Position numbers and translations under genes: made by a program. A stretch of 64,000 bases of DNA from Leptothermofonsia sp049200465 (GTDB taxonomy: Bacteria; Cyanobacteriota; Cyanobacteriia; Leptolyngbyales; Leptolyngbyaceae). This document shows positions 42,743 to 50,833 of the stretch, piece after piece (position 1 is the stretch's first letter; each line of letters opens with the position of its first letter). The notes beneath the pieces were generated by a model. The model did no database searches, was not told the DNA's origin, and was given only the letters and a program-made list of their open reading frames with translations. The stretch is from assembly GCF_049200465.1 (NCBI RefSeq), contig NZ_CP120836.1, positions 2,232,001-2,296,000 on the forward strand, in the 5' to 3' direction.

Positions 42743-43195
42743 ATGACTCAATTTTTTCAATTCGAATCTGATTTTGTAGAATCGCTTCGCTGTATTCCAA
42801 TGCAGGTTCGGCTGAAGCTTGACACGTGCGGGGTCAAACTGAAATTAGTCCAGTGGAATCACTTTCACCAGGAAGACCGCCAGAAGCTAGTCGAAATGCC
42901 CTGTGAATCGGAACTCGAAATCCAGGCTTATCGAGAATTGCTTCACCGACTGGTTCAAGAACGTACAGGAACCGAAGTCGTCGATTTGCCCATCGATCCC
43001 CACCCCTCCTGGCTTGATGCCACAACTATTCCAGCCAGCGTTTTAGAGAAAGCTGAGGAAGTCAACGCGACGATCGCTCCAGAACAATGGGCCACCCTGT
43101 CTCCCCTCCAGCGCTTTGCCCTGATTAAACTCAGCCGTTCTGGACATGAGAATAGTAACTTTCTCCCAGCACTCAAAGAATTTAATCTTGCATAG
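42743..43195 (+). CDS. Nitrate reductase-associated protein
   Basis: A 150-residue cytosolic protein that fits the cyanobacterial nitrate-reductase-associated family (PF09655): FQFESDFVESLRCIPMQVRLKLDTCGVKLK, then W..F....R..LV.MPC. The name comes from proximity to nitrate reductase genes in other genomes. No narB is seen here. MoeA at 9778 is also needed for nitrate reductase but is 33 kb away. Confidence 0.82.
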   Translation: MTQFFQFESDFVESLRCIPMQVRLKLDTCGVKLKLVQWNHFHQEDRQKLVEMPCESELEIQAYRELLHRLVQERTGTEVVDLPIDPHPSWLDATTIPASVLEKAEEVNATIAPEQWATLSPLQRFALIKLSRSGHENSNFLPALKEFNLA

Positions 43196-43198
43196 ATG

Positions 43199-43301
43199 GA
43201 AAGGAGGGAGGGAGGGGGTAACGGGGTGGAATCCCTGGCTGGAGGCGCAGCCCCAACACCCTCTTAAAACCAATGTCCTGAGCAACCTGGTGACGGCTAT
43301 A
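43199..43301. repeat. Family C dual-hairpin element (copy 10), left end lost
   Basis: The right end reads CCTGGTGACGGCTATA and the core has a GGGGTGGAATCCC hairpin. The left TATAGC end is absent and the element abuts the preceding gene's stop. Confidence 0.65.
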
Positions 43302-43319
43302 ACAACTAACAACTGCCTA

Positions 43320-45860
43320 TCACCACTGGGGATCGCTTCGAAGCAATGCTTCTGCATCTGGAGCCGTCAGGGGTTTAGAGAAGAAAAAGCCTTGCCCATA
43401 CTCACACTGAAGCGATCGCAACCTTGCCAACTGTTCAGCTGTTTCCACTCCCTCTGCCACGATATCCATCCCCAGATTATGCCCCAACATAATAATCGTC
43501 TGAACGATTTGGGTATCTTCACTGCCATCCCCCATGCGGCTTACAAATGAACGGTCCACCTTGATGGTGTTAGTTGGAAAGCGATGCAAATAACTGAGGG
43601 AGGAGTATCCGGTTCCAAAGTCATCAATACTGAGCTGTAAATTCAGGGATTTCAAGCGTTGCAGCAGGGCGATCGTAGATTCAACATCAGTCATGGCCGT
43701 ACTTTCAGTAATTTCCAGCTTCAGACTCCGACCATCCAGCTCCGCTTCCTGGAGGGTTTGCTCAATTTGCTCGACCAGGTTGGGCTGAGAAAACTGGCGA
43801 CCCGAAAAATTTACACTCACCAACAGGGGCGGATCCTTCGGAAACTGTTTCTGCCAAACTTTGAGCTGGAGGCAGGCTTCCCGAATAATCCACTGGCTTA
43901 AGGGAAGAATCAAATCGGTTTCTTCAGCAACTGGAATAAATTCCGCGGGGGGTACCAGCCCCCGTTGTGGATGGTGCCAGCGAATCAGGGCTTCAAAGCC
44001 TGCAACTTTGCCCGTCTCCAAAGAAATGATCGGCTGATAATGCAGTTGAAATTCCTGGCGTTCAATCGCGCGCCGTAAATCAGTCTCAAGTTGCAAGCGG
44101 GTCATCACCTGAACTCGCATTCCTGTAACAAACACTTCATGCCGGGCCTTCCCTGACTCCTTCGCCCGATGCATTGCAGTATGGGCATCCCGCAAAATAT
44201 CCTCTGGCTCGTAATCAGAATTGGCCTTCCCCAGGACAATTCCAATACTGGCGGTTGTAAAAACTTCCTGTCCATTCAGCTTGTAGGGCAGTGTGACCTT
44301 TTGTTGGAGCTGATCAGCCAGATCGGTGACCTCTTCTTTCTCCTTAATCTCCTGCCGCAAAATGGCAAACTCATCCCCCCCCACCCTGGCCAACTTATCG
44401 CTGGAGCGCAGACAATTTTTTAATCGCTGAGTGGTAGCTATGAGAAGTTGATCGCCCAGGCGATGCCCAAAGCTATCGTTAATCGCTTTGAAACTGTCCA
44501 GCCCCAAAAATAAAACAGCAACCGTCGGTGATTCAGGGGGCAATGCCGACCTGTTGTTTTTCTGATAGTCGTTAATAGCAGCCCGAAGCTGCTTCATGAA
44601 AAGTGCACGATTGGGTAAACCAGTCAAGGAATCGTGGAAATTATCATGGAGTAACCGGTAGACAACGACCCCTGCCCCTGTAACTACCAGGGCGATCGCC
44701 GCGGGCATAAACGGGATCCAACCCGCACTAATAAATACGCCCAGACAGGTGATAAAAAGTCCTACACCGGCAACACCGAGAGCACTGCCCAGGGCGATGG
44801 GATGGCGAAATCGCCATGCTAAAATGCCCCCTACCAATGCCCAAACCCAAACCCACAGCATCTCAACGGGTTCTGCCCAATACCAGAATAGCGATCGCCC
44901 ATCCAGCACCGTTCCTAGAATTTGACTAACCATTTGGGCATGCACAACAACTCCCGGCGTTTTGGGGCTTTGATCCACTGTCAAATTAAAGGGAGTCAGA
45001 AAAATATCCTTCGCACTGGGTGCCGTGGTTCCAATCAGGACGAGTTTGTCTTTGACCCAACCAGGGTCCACCATTCCATTCAAAACTTCTGTTAGAGTGA
45101 CCTGTCGAGCAATCTCGTTCGGGGTCCGGTAGTTCAGCAAAACTTGATAACCACGGTCATCCAACCCCCGATATCCACCGGAATTGCTGGTCAAGGACCA
45201 GAATTTGACATTGCCAATCTGTAAATGGTCTGATGCTACCTGCATGGATTGGCGGTGATTCGCCAGGTAAGCCAGGCTTAACCGCAAAGAAAAAGAATAC
45301 AGACTTTCACGATCCAGTTCGGCATACAAAAAATTTCGCCGCACCACTGCGTCTGGGTCTAACACAATATCGCTAAAACCTACCCGCTCTTCAGGCATGC
45401 CTGAAGGAGGGGACACACCACTACTATTTATGTCGTCCAAAAGCTTGACGGTAAAAACATTAGGAGCCTGAAGTTGTTTTTTGAGATCGGCTTGCCCGGG
45501 TGGTTGGGGCACATCCCGGTAAATATCTAAGCCAATTACCCGCGGTTGATTTTGCTGAAGTTTTTCTAAAAGTTGAGCAACTACCTGATCAGAAATGGGC
45601 CAGCGTTTCTGTAACCGAATATCGTCTTCGGTAATGGCGACAATCAGCAATCTTTGATCCTGCCCGGCATCGGGGCGCTGCCGGATCATTTGATCAAATG
45701 ACATTAACTCTAGAGGCTGCAACCCACCGACCTGGCGCACCACCAGCACCAATCCTGTCGCCAGGATGCTTGTGATCAACGCGGGATGTTTCAGGATGAG
45801 GCACGCCAGGCGGCGGCTCTTCCTTGCGACTCCTTCAAAATGAAAGCGGAATTCCGTCAT
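43320..45860 (-). CDS. CHASE2-GGDEF-EAL membrane signalling protein
   Basis: 846 residues. An N-terminal transmembrane helix precedes a CHASE2 sensor region (about 60-330: LIVAITEDDIRLQKRWPISD, RVIGLDIYRDVPQPPG, DKLVLIGTTAPSAKD), followed by two to three transmembrane helices (about 335-410). GGDEF domain: GLPNRALFMKQL and the intact ARVGGDEFAILR (about 485-495). EAL domain: EALIRWHHP, the LEITESTAMT region and DDFGTGYSSLSYL, all canonical. It can both make and degrade cyclic di-GMP by motif; which activity dominates is unknown. Confidence 0.93.
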   Translation of the reverse strand: MTEFRFHFEGVARKSRRLACLILKHPALITSILATGLVLVVRQVGGLQPLELMSFDQMIRQRPDAGQDQRLLIVAITEDDIRLQKRWPISDQVVAQLLEKLQQNQPRVIGLDIYRDVPQPPGQADLKKQLQAPNVFTVKLLDDINSSGVSPPSGMPEERVGFSDIVLDPDAVVRRNFLYAELDRESLYSFSLRLSLAYLANHRQSMQVASDHLQIGNVKFWSLTSNSGGYRGLDDRGYQVLLNYRTPNEIARQVTLTEVLNGMVDPGWVKDKLVLIGTTAPSAKDIFLTPFNLTVDQSPKTPGVVVHAQMVSQILGTVLDGRSLFWYWAEPVEMLWVWVWALVGGILAWRFRHPIALGSALGVAGVGLFITCLGVFISAGWIPFMPAAIALVVTGAGVVVYRLLHDNFHDSLTGLPNRALFMKQLRAAINDYQKNNRSALPPESPTVAVLFLGLDSFKAINDSFGHRLGDQLLIATTQRLKNCLRSSDKLARVGGDEFAILRQEIKEKEEVTDLADQLQQKVTLPYKLNGQEVFTTASIGIVLGKANSDYEPEDILRDAHTAMHRAKESGKARHEVFVTGMRVQVMTRLQLETDLRRAIERQEFQLHYQPIISLETGKVAGFEALIRWHHPQRGLVPPAEFIPVAEETDLILPLSQWIIREACLQLKVWQKQFPKDPPLLVSVNFSGRQFSQPNLVEQIEQTLQEAELDGRSLKLEITESTAMTDVESTIALLQRLKSLNLQLSIDDFGTGYSSLSYLHRFPTNTIKVDRSFVSRMGDGSEDTQIVQTIIMLGHNLGMDIVAEGVETAEQLARLRSLQCEYGQGFFFSKPLTAPDAEALLRSDPQW

Positions 45861-46258
45861 GTAAGCTGCAAAATCGGGATCAGGCGGAGTCTAAGTGAGG
45901 ACTTTTATGCTCCGACAAAACGCGAGCGATCGCTCTGATGGTAGACGACCCCAACTGACCAGACATGTTCCTTCTTACTTGAATAGTACCCATCCTCCCC
46001 AAATGCCCCACAATTCTTTGCAGGCTCCGTAAATTTTCGCATGATTCTCTTTTCCAAAACTGTCACTAAACGTAATTGCAGGAGTCCCTGCTTGATGGTT
46101 TGATAAGGAATAAGCGGGCTGGAGAGGGTTTTTGTTCATTACAACCCCTTCCCATTCCAGTGATGGGAGCTGGGAAGTTGGGAGGAACATCTGTCAAAAG
46201 TTATGTGAAATCACCCGTTCAGGTGAGTCGGACGGATGAAGCAAAGATTTCTGGAGCA
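45861..46258. other. Intergenic region, no recognised gene
   Basis: Apart from HIP1 (GCGATCGC) and short ORFs of up to 71 codons on both strands, none of which resembles a known protein, nothing is visible. It presumably contains the promoter of the CHASE2 gene. Confidence 0.4.
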
Positions 46259-46390
46259 TCATAATCTTTTATTGTCTCCGGAATCGAACCAGACGAGCTT
46301 GTAGTCGACTTCACGGTCTTCATAGTCCCACTCCTTGTAACAGATTGACTTAAGAAATTCGCTTTGCAATGCAAGGCGAGGCGCTAGCAT
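46259..46390 (-). CDS. Possible small protein of 43 residues (unrecognised)
   Basis: ORF of 44 codons, ATG 46388-46390 to TGA 46259-46261. The C-terminal 25 residues are strikingly protein-like: QSEFLKSICYKEWDYEDREV followed by DYKLVWFDSGDNKRL. The frame extends further upstream without an ATG, to a TAG about 75 bases up. No Shine-Dalgarno is visible. I cannot name a family. It could be a fragment of a longer gene or a chance ORF. Function unknown. Confidence 0.3.
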   Translation of the reverse strand: MLAPRLALQSEFLKSICYKEWDYEDREVDYKLVWFDSGDNKRL

Positions 46391-46496
46391 TATTGGTAGG
46401 CCCGCTGTTCTGATTTCCAGCGTTCTGAATCTGTTCCTTTCTAAAATCCCTATTTCGAAGCTCTACTTCATAAATCTCAATCAATCTCAAAAACTT

Positions 46497-46538
46497 TAAA
46501 AGTTATGATGAGAAGATTAAAAGTTATAATGAGAAGAC
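46497..46538 (+). repeat. Tandem 21-bp duplication across a start codon
   Basis: Copy 1 is 46497-46517 and copy 2 is 46518-46538, each TAAAAGTTAT.ATGAGAAGA with two mismatches. Both contain a possible start codon followed by AGAAG. Confidence 0.8.
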
Positions 46539-47059
46539 AACGTTCAGATCACCATTTGCCTCAATTTTTTAACTGGGTCCAACTGAGCGGATTCCTGGTT
46601 AGGATACTGGCTGTAGGTGTTGCAGCTATGGGTTTACCAGCGATCGCAGAATCTAGCCCTAAGTCACCTCGTCAGGTTTCTGCGGTTTCTGCACCAGCTG
46701 TCACTTTGCCAGATGGGGTTTACCTCTACGGCCAGTCTCCCAAGCCAGAGCAAATTGGAAAAGGCTATTTTGTATTTGAGGTCAATCATGGCAAGGTCGT
46801 GGGCGCACTTTATATGCCTCGCTCTTCGTTTGACTGTGCTGCTGGTTCGTTTCAGGGAAATCAGCTTGCACTAACTGTTGTCAACAGCTATGATCGCAGC
46901 ACTAATCCTTTTGATATCGCCTTAGAAAGAGGTTCTACCGTCGCTGCCACTGGAGGGGGTTCAGAAAAAGTAAGTTTGCAGGGCTTTCATCAGATCTCTA
47001 GCATCAGCCAGAATGATTACCGCATTTTGAATACCTGTAAAGCAGATTTACAGAAGTAA
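46505..47059 (+). CDS. Secreted conserved cyanobacterial protein
   Basis: 184 residues. An n-region with the duplicated MMRRLKVIMRRQ is followed by a hydrophobic segment (about 30-46) ending AIAES, so it is probably exported. The mature part contains LPDGVYLYGQSPKPEQIGKG and YFVFEVNHGKVVGALYMPRS and then LALTVVNSYDRSTNPFDIAL, a pattern I recognise from conserved hypothetical cyanobacterial proteins, without a function. Three ATGs (46505, 46508, 46529) could be used because of a 21-bp tandem duplication. Whether both upstream ATGs are real is uncertain. Confidence 0.7.
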   Translation: MMRRLKVIMRRQRSDHHLPQFFNWVQLSGFLVRILAVGVAAMGLPAIAESSPKSPRQVSAVSAPAVTLPDGVYLYGQSPKPEQIGKGYFVFEVNHGKVVGALYMPRSSFDCAAGSFQGNQLALTVVNSYDRSTNPFDIALERGSTVAATGGGSEKVSLQGFHQISSISQNDYRILNTCKADLQK

Positions 47060-47183
47060 CTTGAAACACCCCTCAAATCAAGTAATTCAAAGTTTAGTGT
47101 GTCTACCCAGGGGAATCTTTGTAAAAAGAGCAAAAAATCAGAGCCAGAGGTCAGAAAATTTTGGACTTCTGGCTCTTGCTCCC

Positions 47184-47420
47184 TTAAGAGGACACGCCTT
47201 TGCCACGTTGAAGCAAGTCTTCCACAATCCTTACTAATTTTGCCACCAATTCAGCTTGCTGTCTGGCTGTCTCAGCCTGTTGTTTTGTGATTTCCTTTCA
47301 CTCAGCCAGTTCTGCTCGAAAATCCTGAAATCCGACGGTGATCGCTTCCGTTAAATAACCGACCTGATTGATCAGAATATCAATCCTGTGAGGTGAATTG
47401 GATTGTCCACTGCCAGTCAT
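47184..47420 (-). pseudogene. Small coiled-coil protein gene with one nonsense codon
   Basis: From ATG 47418-47420 the frame reads MTGSGQSNSPHRIDILINQV, GYLTEAITVGFQDFRAELAE, then TGA at 47298-47300 (codon 41), then KEITKQQAETARQQAELVAK, LVRIVEDLLQRGKGVSS and TAA. One CGA- or TGG-type codon changed to TGA would explain it; otherwise the 78-residue protein is complete. It is coiled-coil-like and resembles small cyanobacterial helper proteins without an assigned function. It lies in the 509-base gap 47060-47568. Confidence 0.6.
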
Positions 47421-47568
47421 CGTCACTGATCCCTGTCCCGGAAATTCCCCGGAATTCTATCAGTAAATCCAGGGACTGAGCCTGAATTTTTGGTTTCCTC
47501 TGGTGCGATCGCTCCTTCCTTTCTCTGGGGAACTCTCACAATGAGCCCTAGTAAGAAAAGGTTGCCCC

Positions 47569-48402
47569 ATGCGTTCGTCTCCGACTAAAGATCTGATTAT
47601 TGAAGCCGGTCGTTCTGAGCGCCAGTATTGGAAAGACCTGTGGCGCTATCGGGAATTGTTCTACTTTCTGTCCTGGCGAGACATCCTGGTTCGCTATAAA
47701 CAAACCGCGATCGGCATTGCCTGGGCACTCATTCGTCCCTTTCTGACGATGGTAGTTTTTACCGTTGTCTTTGGAACGCTGGCCAACTTACCCTCCGAAG
47801 GGGTACCCTATCCAATTCTGGTATTTGCAGCAATGTTGCCTTGGCAGTTCTTTGCCAATGCTCTATCAGAATGTAGCAATAGTTTGATAATCAATGCCAA
47901 TCTGCTTTCTAAAGTCTATTTTCCCCGATTAATTATTCCTACCAGTGCTGTTATCGTCAGCTTTGTTGATTTTTTGATCTCTGGCATGATTTTGCTGGGA
48001 TTGATGGCTTACTACAATTTCATCCCTGACTGGCGCATTTTGACTTTGCCATTGTTTATTTTCATCGCTTTTGCAGCAGCAATTGGGGCTGGGCTATGGC
48101 TGGCAGCACTGAATGTGCAATACCGGGACTTCCGCTACATTGTGCCGTTTATTGTGCAGTTTGGGTTGTACATTTCCCCCGTTGGGTTTAGCAGTAGCAT
48201 TGTGCCAGAGCAGTGGCGTTTGCTCTATTCTCTTAACCCCATGGTGGGTGTAATCGATGGGTTTCGCTGGGCAATTTTGGGAGGAAGAACCCAAATTGAT
48301 TGGGCCGGATTTCTGTTGTCAAATACGCTGGTATTGCTGGTGCTTGTCACTGGTATTTGGTATTTCCGTCGGATGGAACGCACATTTGCCGATGTTATTT
48401 GA
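47569..48402 (+). CDS. ABC-2 type polysaccharide export permease (Wzm-like)
   Basis: 277 residues. The cytosolic N-terminus YWKDLWRYRELFYFLSWRDI contains the coupling helix, followed by KQTAIGIAWALIRPFLTMVV and about five more transmembrane segments. The partner ATPase starts 12 bases downstream. Such Wzm/Wzt pairs export lipid-linked O-antigen-type or capsular glycans across the plasma membrane. The start ATG follows TTGCCCC without a strong Shine-Dalgarno. Confidence 0.93.
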   Translation: MRSSPTKDLIIEAGRSERQYWKDLWRYRELFYFLSWRDILVRYKQTAIGIAWALIRPFLTMVVFTVVFGTLANLPSEGVPYPILVFAAMLPWQFFANALSECSNSLIINANLLSKVYFPRLIIPTSAVIVSFVDFLISGMILLGLMAYYNFIPDWRILTLPLFIFIAFAAAIGAGLWLAALNVQYRDFRYIVPFIVQFGLYISPVGFSSSIVPEQWRLLYSLNPMVGVIDGFRWAILGGRTQIDWAGFLLSNTLVLLVLVTGIWYFRRMERTFADVI

Positions 48403-48413
48403 GCCCCAAACCC

Positions 48414-49703
48414 ATGCCTGATACTGTGATTCGCGTCGAAAATTTGGGTAAGCGCTACCTGCTGAAGCATCAGCAACCGGAACGTTACGTTGCCCTGCGG
48501 GATGTGATGGCAAAGGTGACAAAATCACTGCTGTGTAAGCTCAATCCCTTTTCTTCTCACCCATTCGATCCATCCGCACCCAACCGTGAAGAATTCTGGG
48601 CATTGAAGGAAGTCTCATTTGAGGTCAGGCAGGGCGATCGCATCGGCATTATCGGTCGCAATGGAGCGGGGAAGTCTACTCTACTTAAGATTCTCAGCCG
48701 TATCACGGAGCCCACGACTGGGCGGATTGCCATTCGCGGCAGGGTCGCCAGTCTTTTAGAGGTTGGTACGGGCTTTCACCAAGAACTGACCGGGCGAGAA
48801 AACATTTTCCTTAATGGGGCGATTCTGGGCATGACAAAGGCAGAGATCAACCGTAAGTTTGATGAGATTGTTGCTTTTGCTGAAGTTGAAAAATTCTTAG
48901 ATACCCCCGTAAAGCACTACTCTTCTGGTATGTATGTCCGGTTAGCATTCGCCGTTGCTGCCCATTTAGAACCGGAAATTTTGGTAGTGGATGAAGTGCT
49001 GGCGGTTGGAGATGCCCAATTTCAGAAAAAGTGCCTGGGCAAAATGGAAGATGTGACAAAAAACGAAGGACGGACGGTCTTATTTGTCAGTCACAATATG
49101 GGAACCATTACTCAGCTTTGTACAAAGGGAATCTATTTAAGTCAGGGAAGACTGATTGGATGGGGCGATATTAACTCTGTTGTTTCACAGTATCTAACTT
49201 CGGATGTTGAAAATGCGGCATACAAACAGTTGTATTCAGTGGAGCAAATTAAACGATTAAATAAAATTGTTTTTTTTCGAGAGGTGGCGATCGCTAATCA
49301 TGAAGGAGAGCATTCTTCAGATGTGGATGTGCGTTACCCATTCTACATCAACTTGAGCTATGAGGTAACGAAAACTGTTAAAAATGTAGAGCTTACAATT
49401 CACATTCTTACAAGTGATGGAAGACCTGTTTTTACTACCCTCCAATCTGATTGTGATCCTGATAGTCTTGGCATTCGTCGTCCCGGTTTATATCAAGTTT
49501 CTATCCAGATCCCAGGTATGTTTCTAATGCCAGGTTCCTACCTGCTCAAATTAGCAGCCCACGAGCCAATGGTGGAGATATATGACTACCATGAAAACAC
49601 AGTGATGTTTAGGGTGAATGAAACCGGAACAAAACTGGCAAAATATCAACGTCATGACCATATTGGTGTAGTGATGATCGATCTACCCTGGAAAATTAAA
49701 TAA
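48414..49703 (+). CDS. ABC transporter ATPase for polysaccharide export (Wzt-like) with C-terminal Wzt_C domain
   Basis: 429 residues; ATG 48414 (MPDTVIRVENLGKRYLL) is chosen since the longer frame from 48300 lies inside the permease gene. The ATPase has Walker A GRNGAGKST, signature YSSGMYVRLAF, Walker B ILVVDEVLAVGD and the H-loop SHN. The C-terminal 150 residues form a beta-rich Wzt_C domain that recognises a terminal modification of the glycan in homologues. The stop TAA is also the first three bases of a family A-like repeat. Confidence 0.93.
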   Translation: MPDTVIRVENLGKRYLLKHQQPERYVALRDVMAKVTKSLLCKLNPFSSHPFDPSAPNREEFWALKEVSFEVRQGDRIGIIGRNGAGKSTLLKILSRITEPTTGRIAIRGRVASLLEVGTGFHQELTGRENIFLNGAILGMTKAEINRKFDEIVAFAEVEKFLDTPVKHYSSGMYVRLAFAVAAHLEPEILVVDEVLAVGDAQFQKKCLGKMEDVTKNEGRTVLFVSHNMGTITQLCTKGIYLSQGRLIGWGDINSVVSQYLTSDVENAAYKQLYSVEQIKRLNKIVFFREVAIANHEGEHSSDVDVRYPFYINLSYEVTKTVKNVELTIHILTSDGRPVFTTLQSDCDPDSLGIRRPGLYQVSIQIPGMFLMPGSYLLKLAAHEPMVEIYDYHENTVMFRVNETGTKLAKYQRHDHIGVVMIDLPWKIK

Positions 49704-49805
49704 GTAGGTAGCCATCATTAATTGTAAAGGAGGGAGTGGGGGCGAAGCCTCCAGCCAGGGGTTCCACCCCTGCACCCCGTCCTAACCATAATGACTACCG
49801 CTATA
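49701..49805. repeat. Chimeric element: family A left end joined to a family C right end
   Basis: Left TAAGTAGGTAGCCATCATTA (family A; its TAA is the Wzt stop codon), right CATAATGACTACCGCTATA (family C). The core has the hairpin AGTGGGGGCGAAGCCTCC and CAGGGGTTCCACCCCTG. Together with a spacer to 49975 it holds no gene. Confidence 0.8.
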
Positions 49806-49975
49806 GTTATTGAATATAGATCAATAATCCAAATGACTCATCTGTGTAATACCAGTTTCCTCAATAAAAACTACGGAGCAAAACCTCACCGTCTACGGTA
49901 CTTTCTCCTGGCAAGGGGATGATGGGAGGGGTCGAATGGGTAGCACTTAAAAAGTGAATAGGTATAAAAGACACA

Positions 49976-50833
49976 ATGAAAATTCTAAACGAAGAAATTG
50001 ATGAATCACTTCTAACTGATATAGACAGGCAGGAGCTAGCTAATCTACTTTCTGATCTGCCTGATGGTTTTCCTGAACTTCAGGATATCTGGCGACTGAT
50101 GGATAAGGTTTGGGACGGCTTTGACTGTGATAATCGGCAGTTCGATCCAGATAAAATGAAATGTTATTATGAGCATCCTGTCTGGTTATTAAATGGTCTA
50201 TTTACTGAACAGGACGAAATGTCTTGCCAGCATCGGCACGCGATCGCCCACTGGATTGCTCAACGACAGTCGATCTCATCTGTACTGGACTATGGCGGTG
50301 GCTTTGGTACTCTGGCTCGATTGATTGCGGATGCCAGAAACGAAATTTCTATTGATGTTTATGAACCATACCCCAGTAAATTATCATTTCATAGAGTCAG
50401 AAATTACTCACAGATTCAATTCATTTCTATTCTTGATCAGTCGTATAGTTGTATCGTTTGTACAGATGTTTTAGAGCATGTTTTTGATCCATTAGTCCTG
50501 CTATCCAATATGGCCCAAGCGATTGATGCGAATGGTTTTTTAATTATTGCCAATTGTTTCTACCCTTGCATTAAATGTCATTTGCCCAGTACATTCCATT
50601 TGCGTCATACTTTTAGCCTGTTTGCCAGAGTGATGGGGCTGAAATATTGTGGGTTCTGTCAGTTTGAGCATATTCACATTTATCAGAAAATTAGTAGTCA
50701 ACCACCAAACTGGCATGGGATTCGACTACTCGAATATTGGTCCAGAATCTTATTTCCGTTGTTAGAAATTACTGCCAAAGATAGACATAGAATTCAACGA
50801 GGTTTCCGTAAGTTGCGTCGGTTATTCCAATGA
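49976..50833 (+). CDS. SAM-dependent methyltransferase (class I)
   Basis: 285 residues. Motif I is SVLDYGGGFGTLARLIADA (about 100-118), the acidic loop is IDVYEPYPS, and the post-I segment is YSCIVCTDVLEHVFDPLVLL. A helical N-terminal domain precedes it. It is probably a glycan-modifying methyltransferase. Together with the Wzm/Wzt genes and the two glycosyltransferases downstream it may cap or modify the exported glycan. The ATG of the next gene overlaps its stop (ATGA). Confidence 0.87.
   Translation: MKILNEEIDESLLTDIDRQELANLLSDLPDGFPELQDIWRLMDKVWDGFDCDNRQFDPDKMKCYYEHPVWLLNGLFTEQDEMSCQHRHAIAHWIAQRQSISSVLDYGGGFGTLARLIADARNEISIDVYEPYPSKLSFHRVRNYSQIQFISILDQSYSCIVCTDVLEHVFDPLVLLSNMAQAIDANGFLIIANCFYPCIKCHLPSTFHLRHTFSLFARVMGLKYCGFCQFEHIHIYQKISSQPPNWHGIRLLEYWSRILFPLLEITAKDRHRIQRGFRKLRRLFQ

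Noticed and set aside
46262..46300. T-arm-like sequence TCTGGTTCGATTCCGGA on the minus strand
   Set aside because: No matching acceptor, D-arm or anticodon arm could be built around it, so it is not reported as a tRNA.
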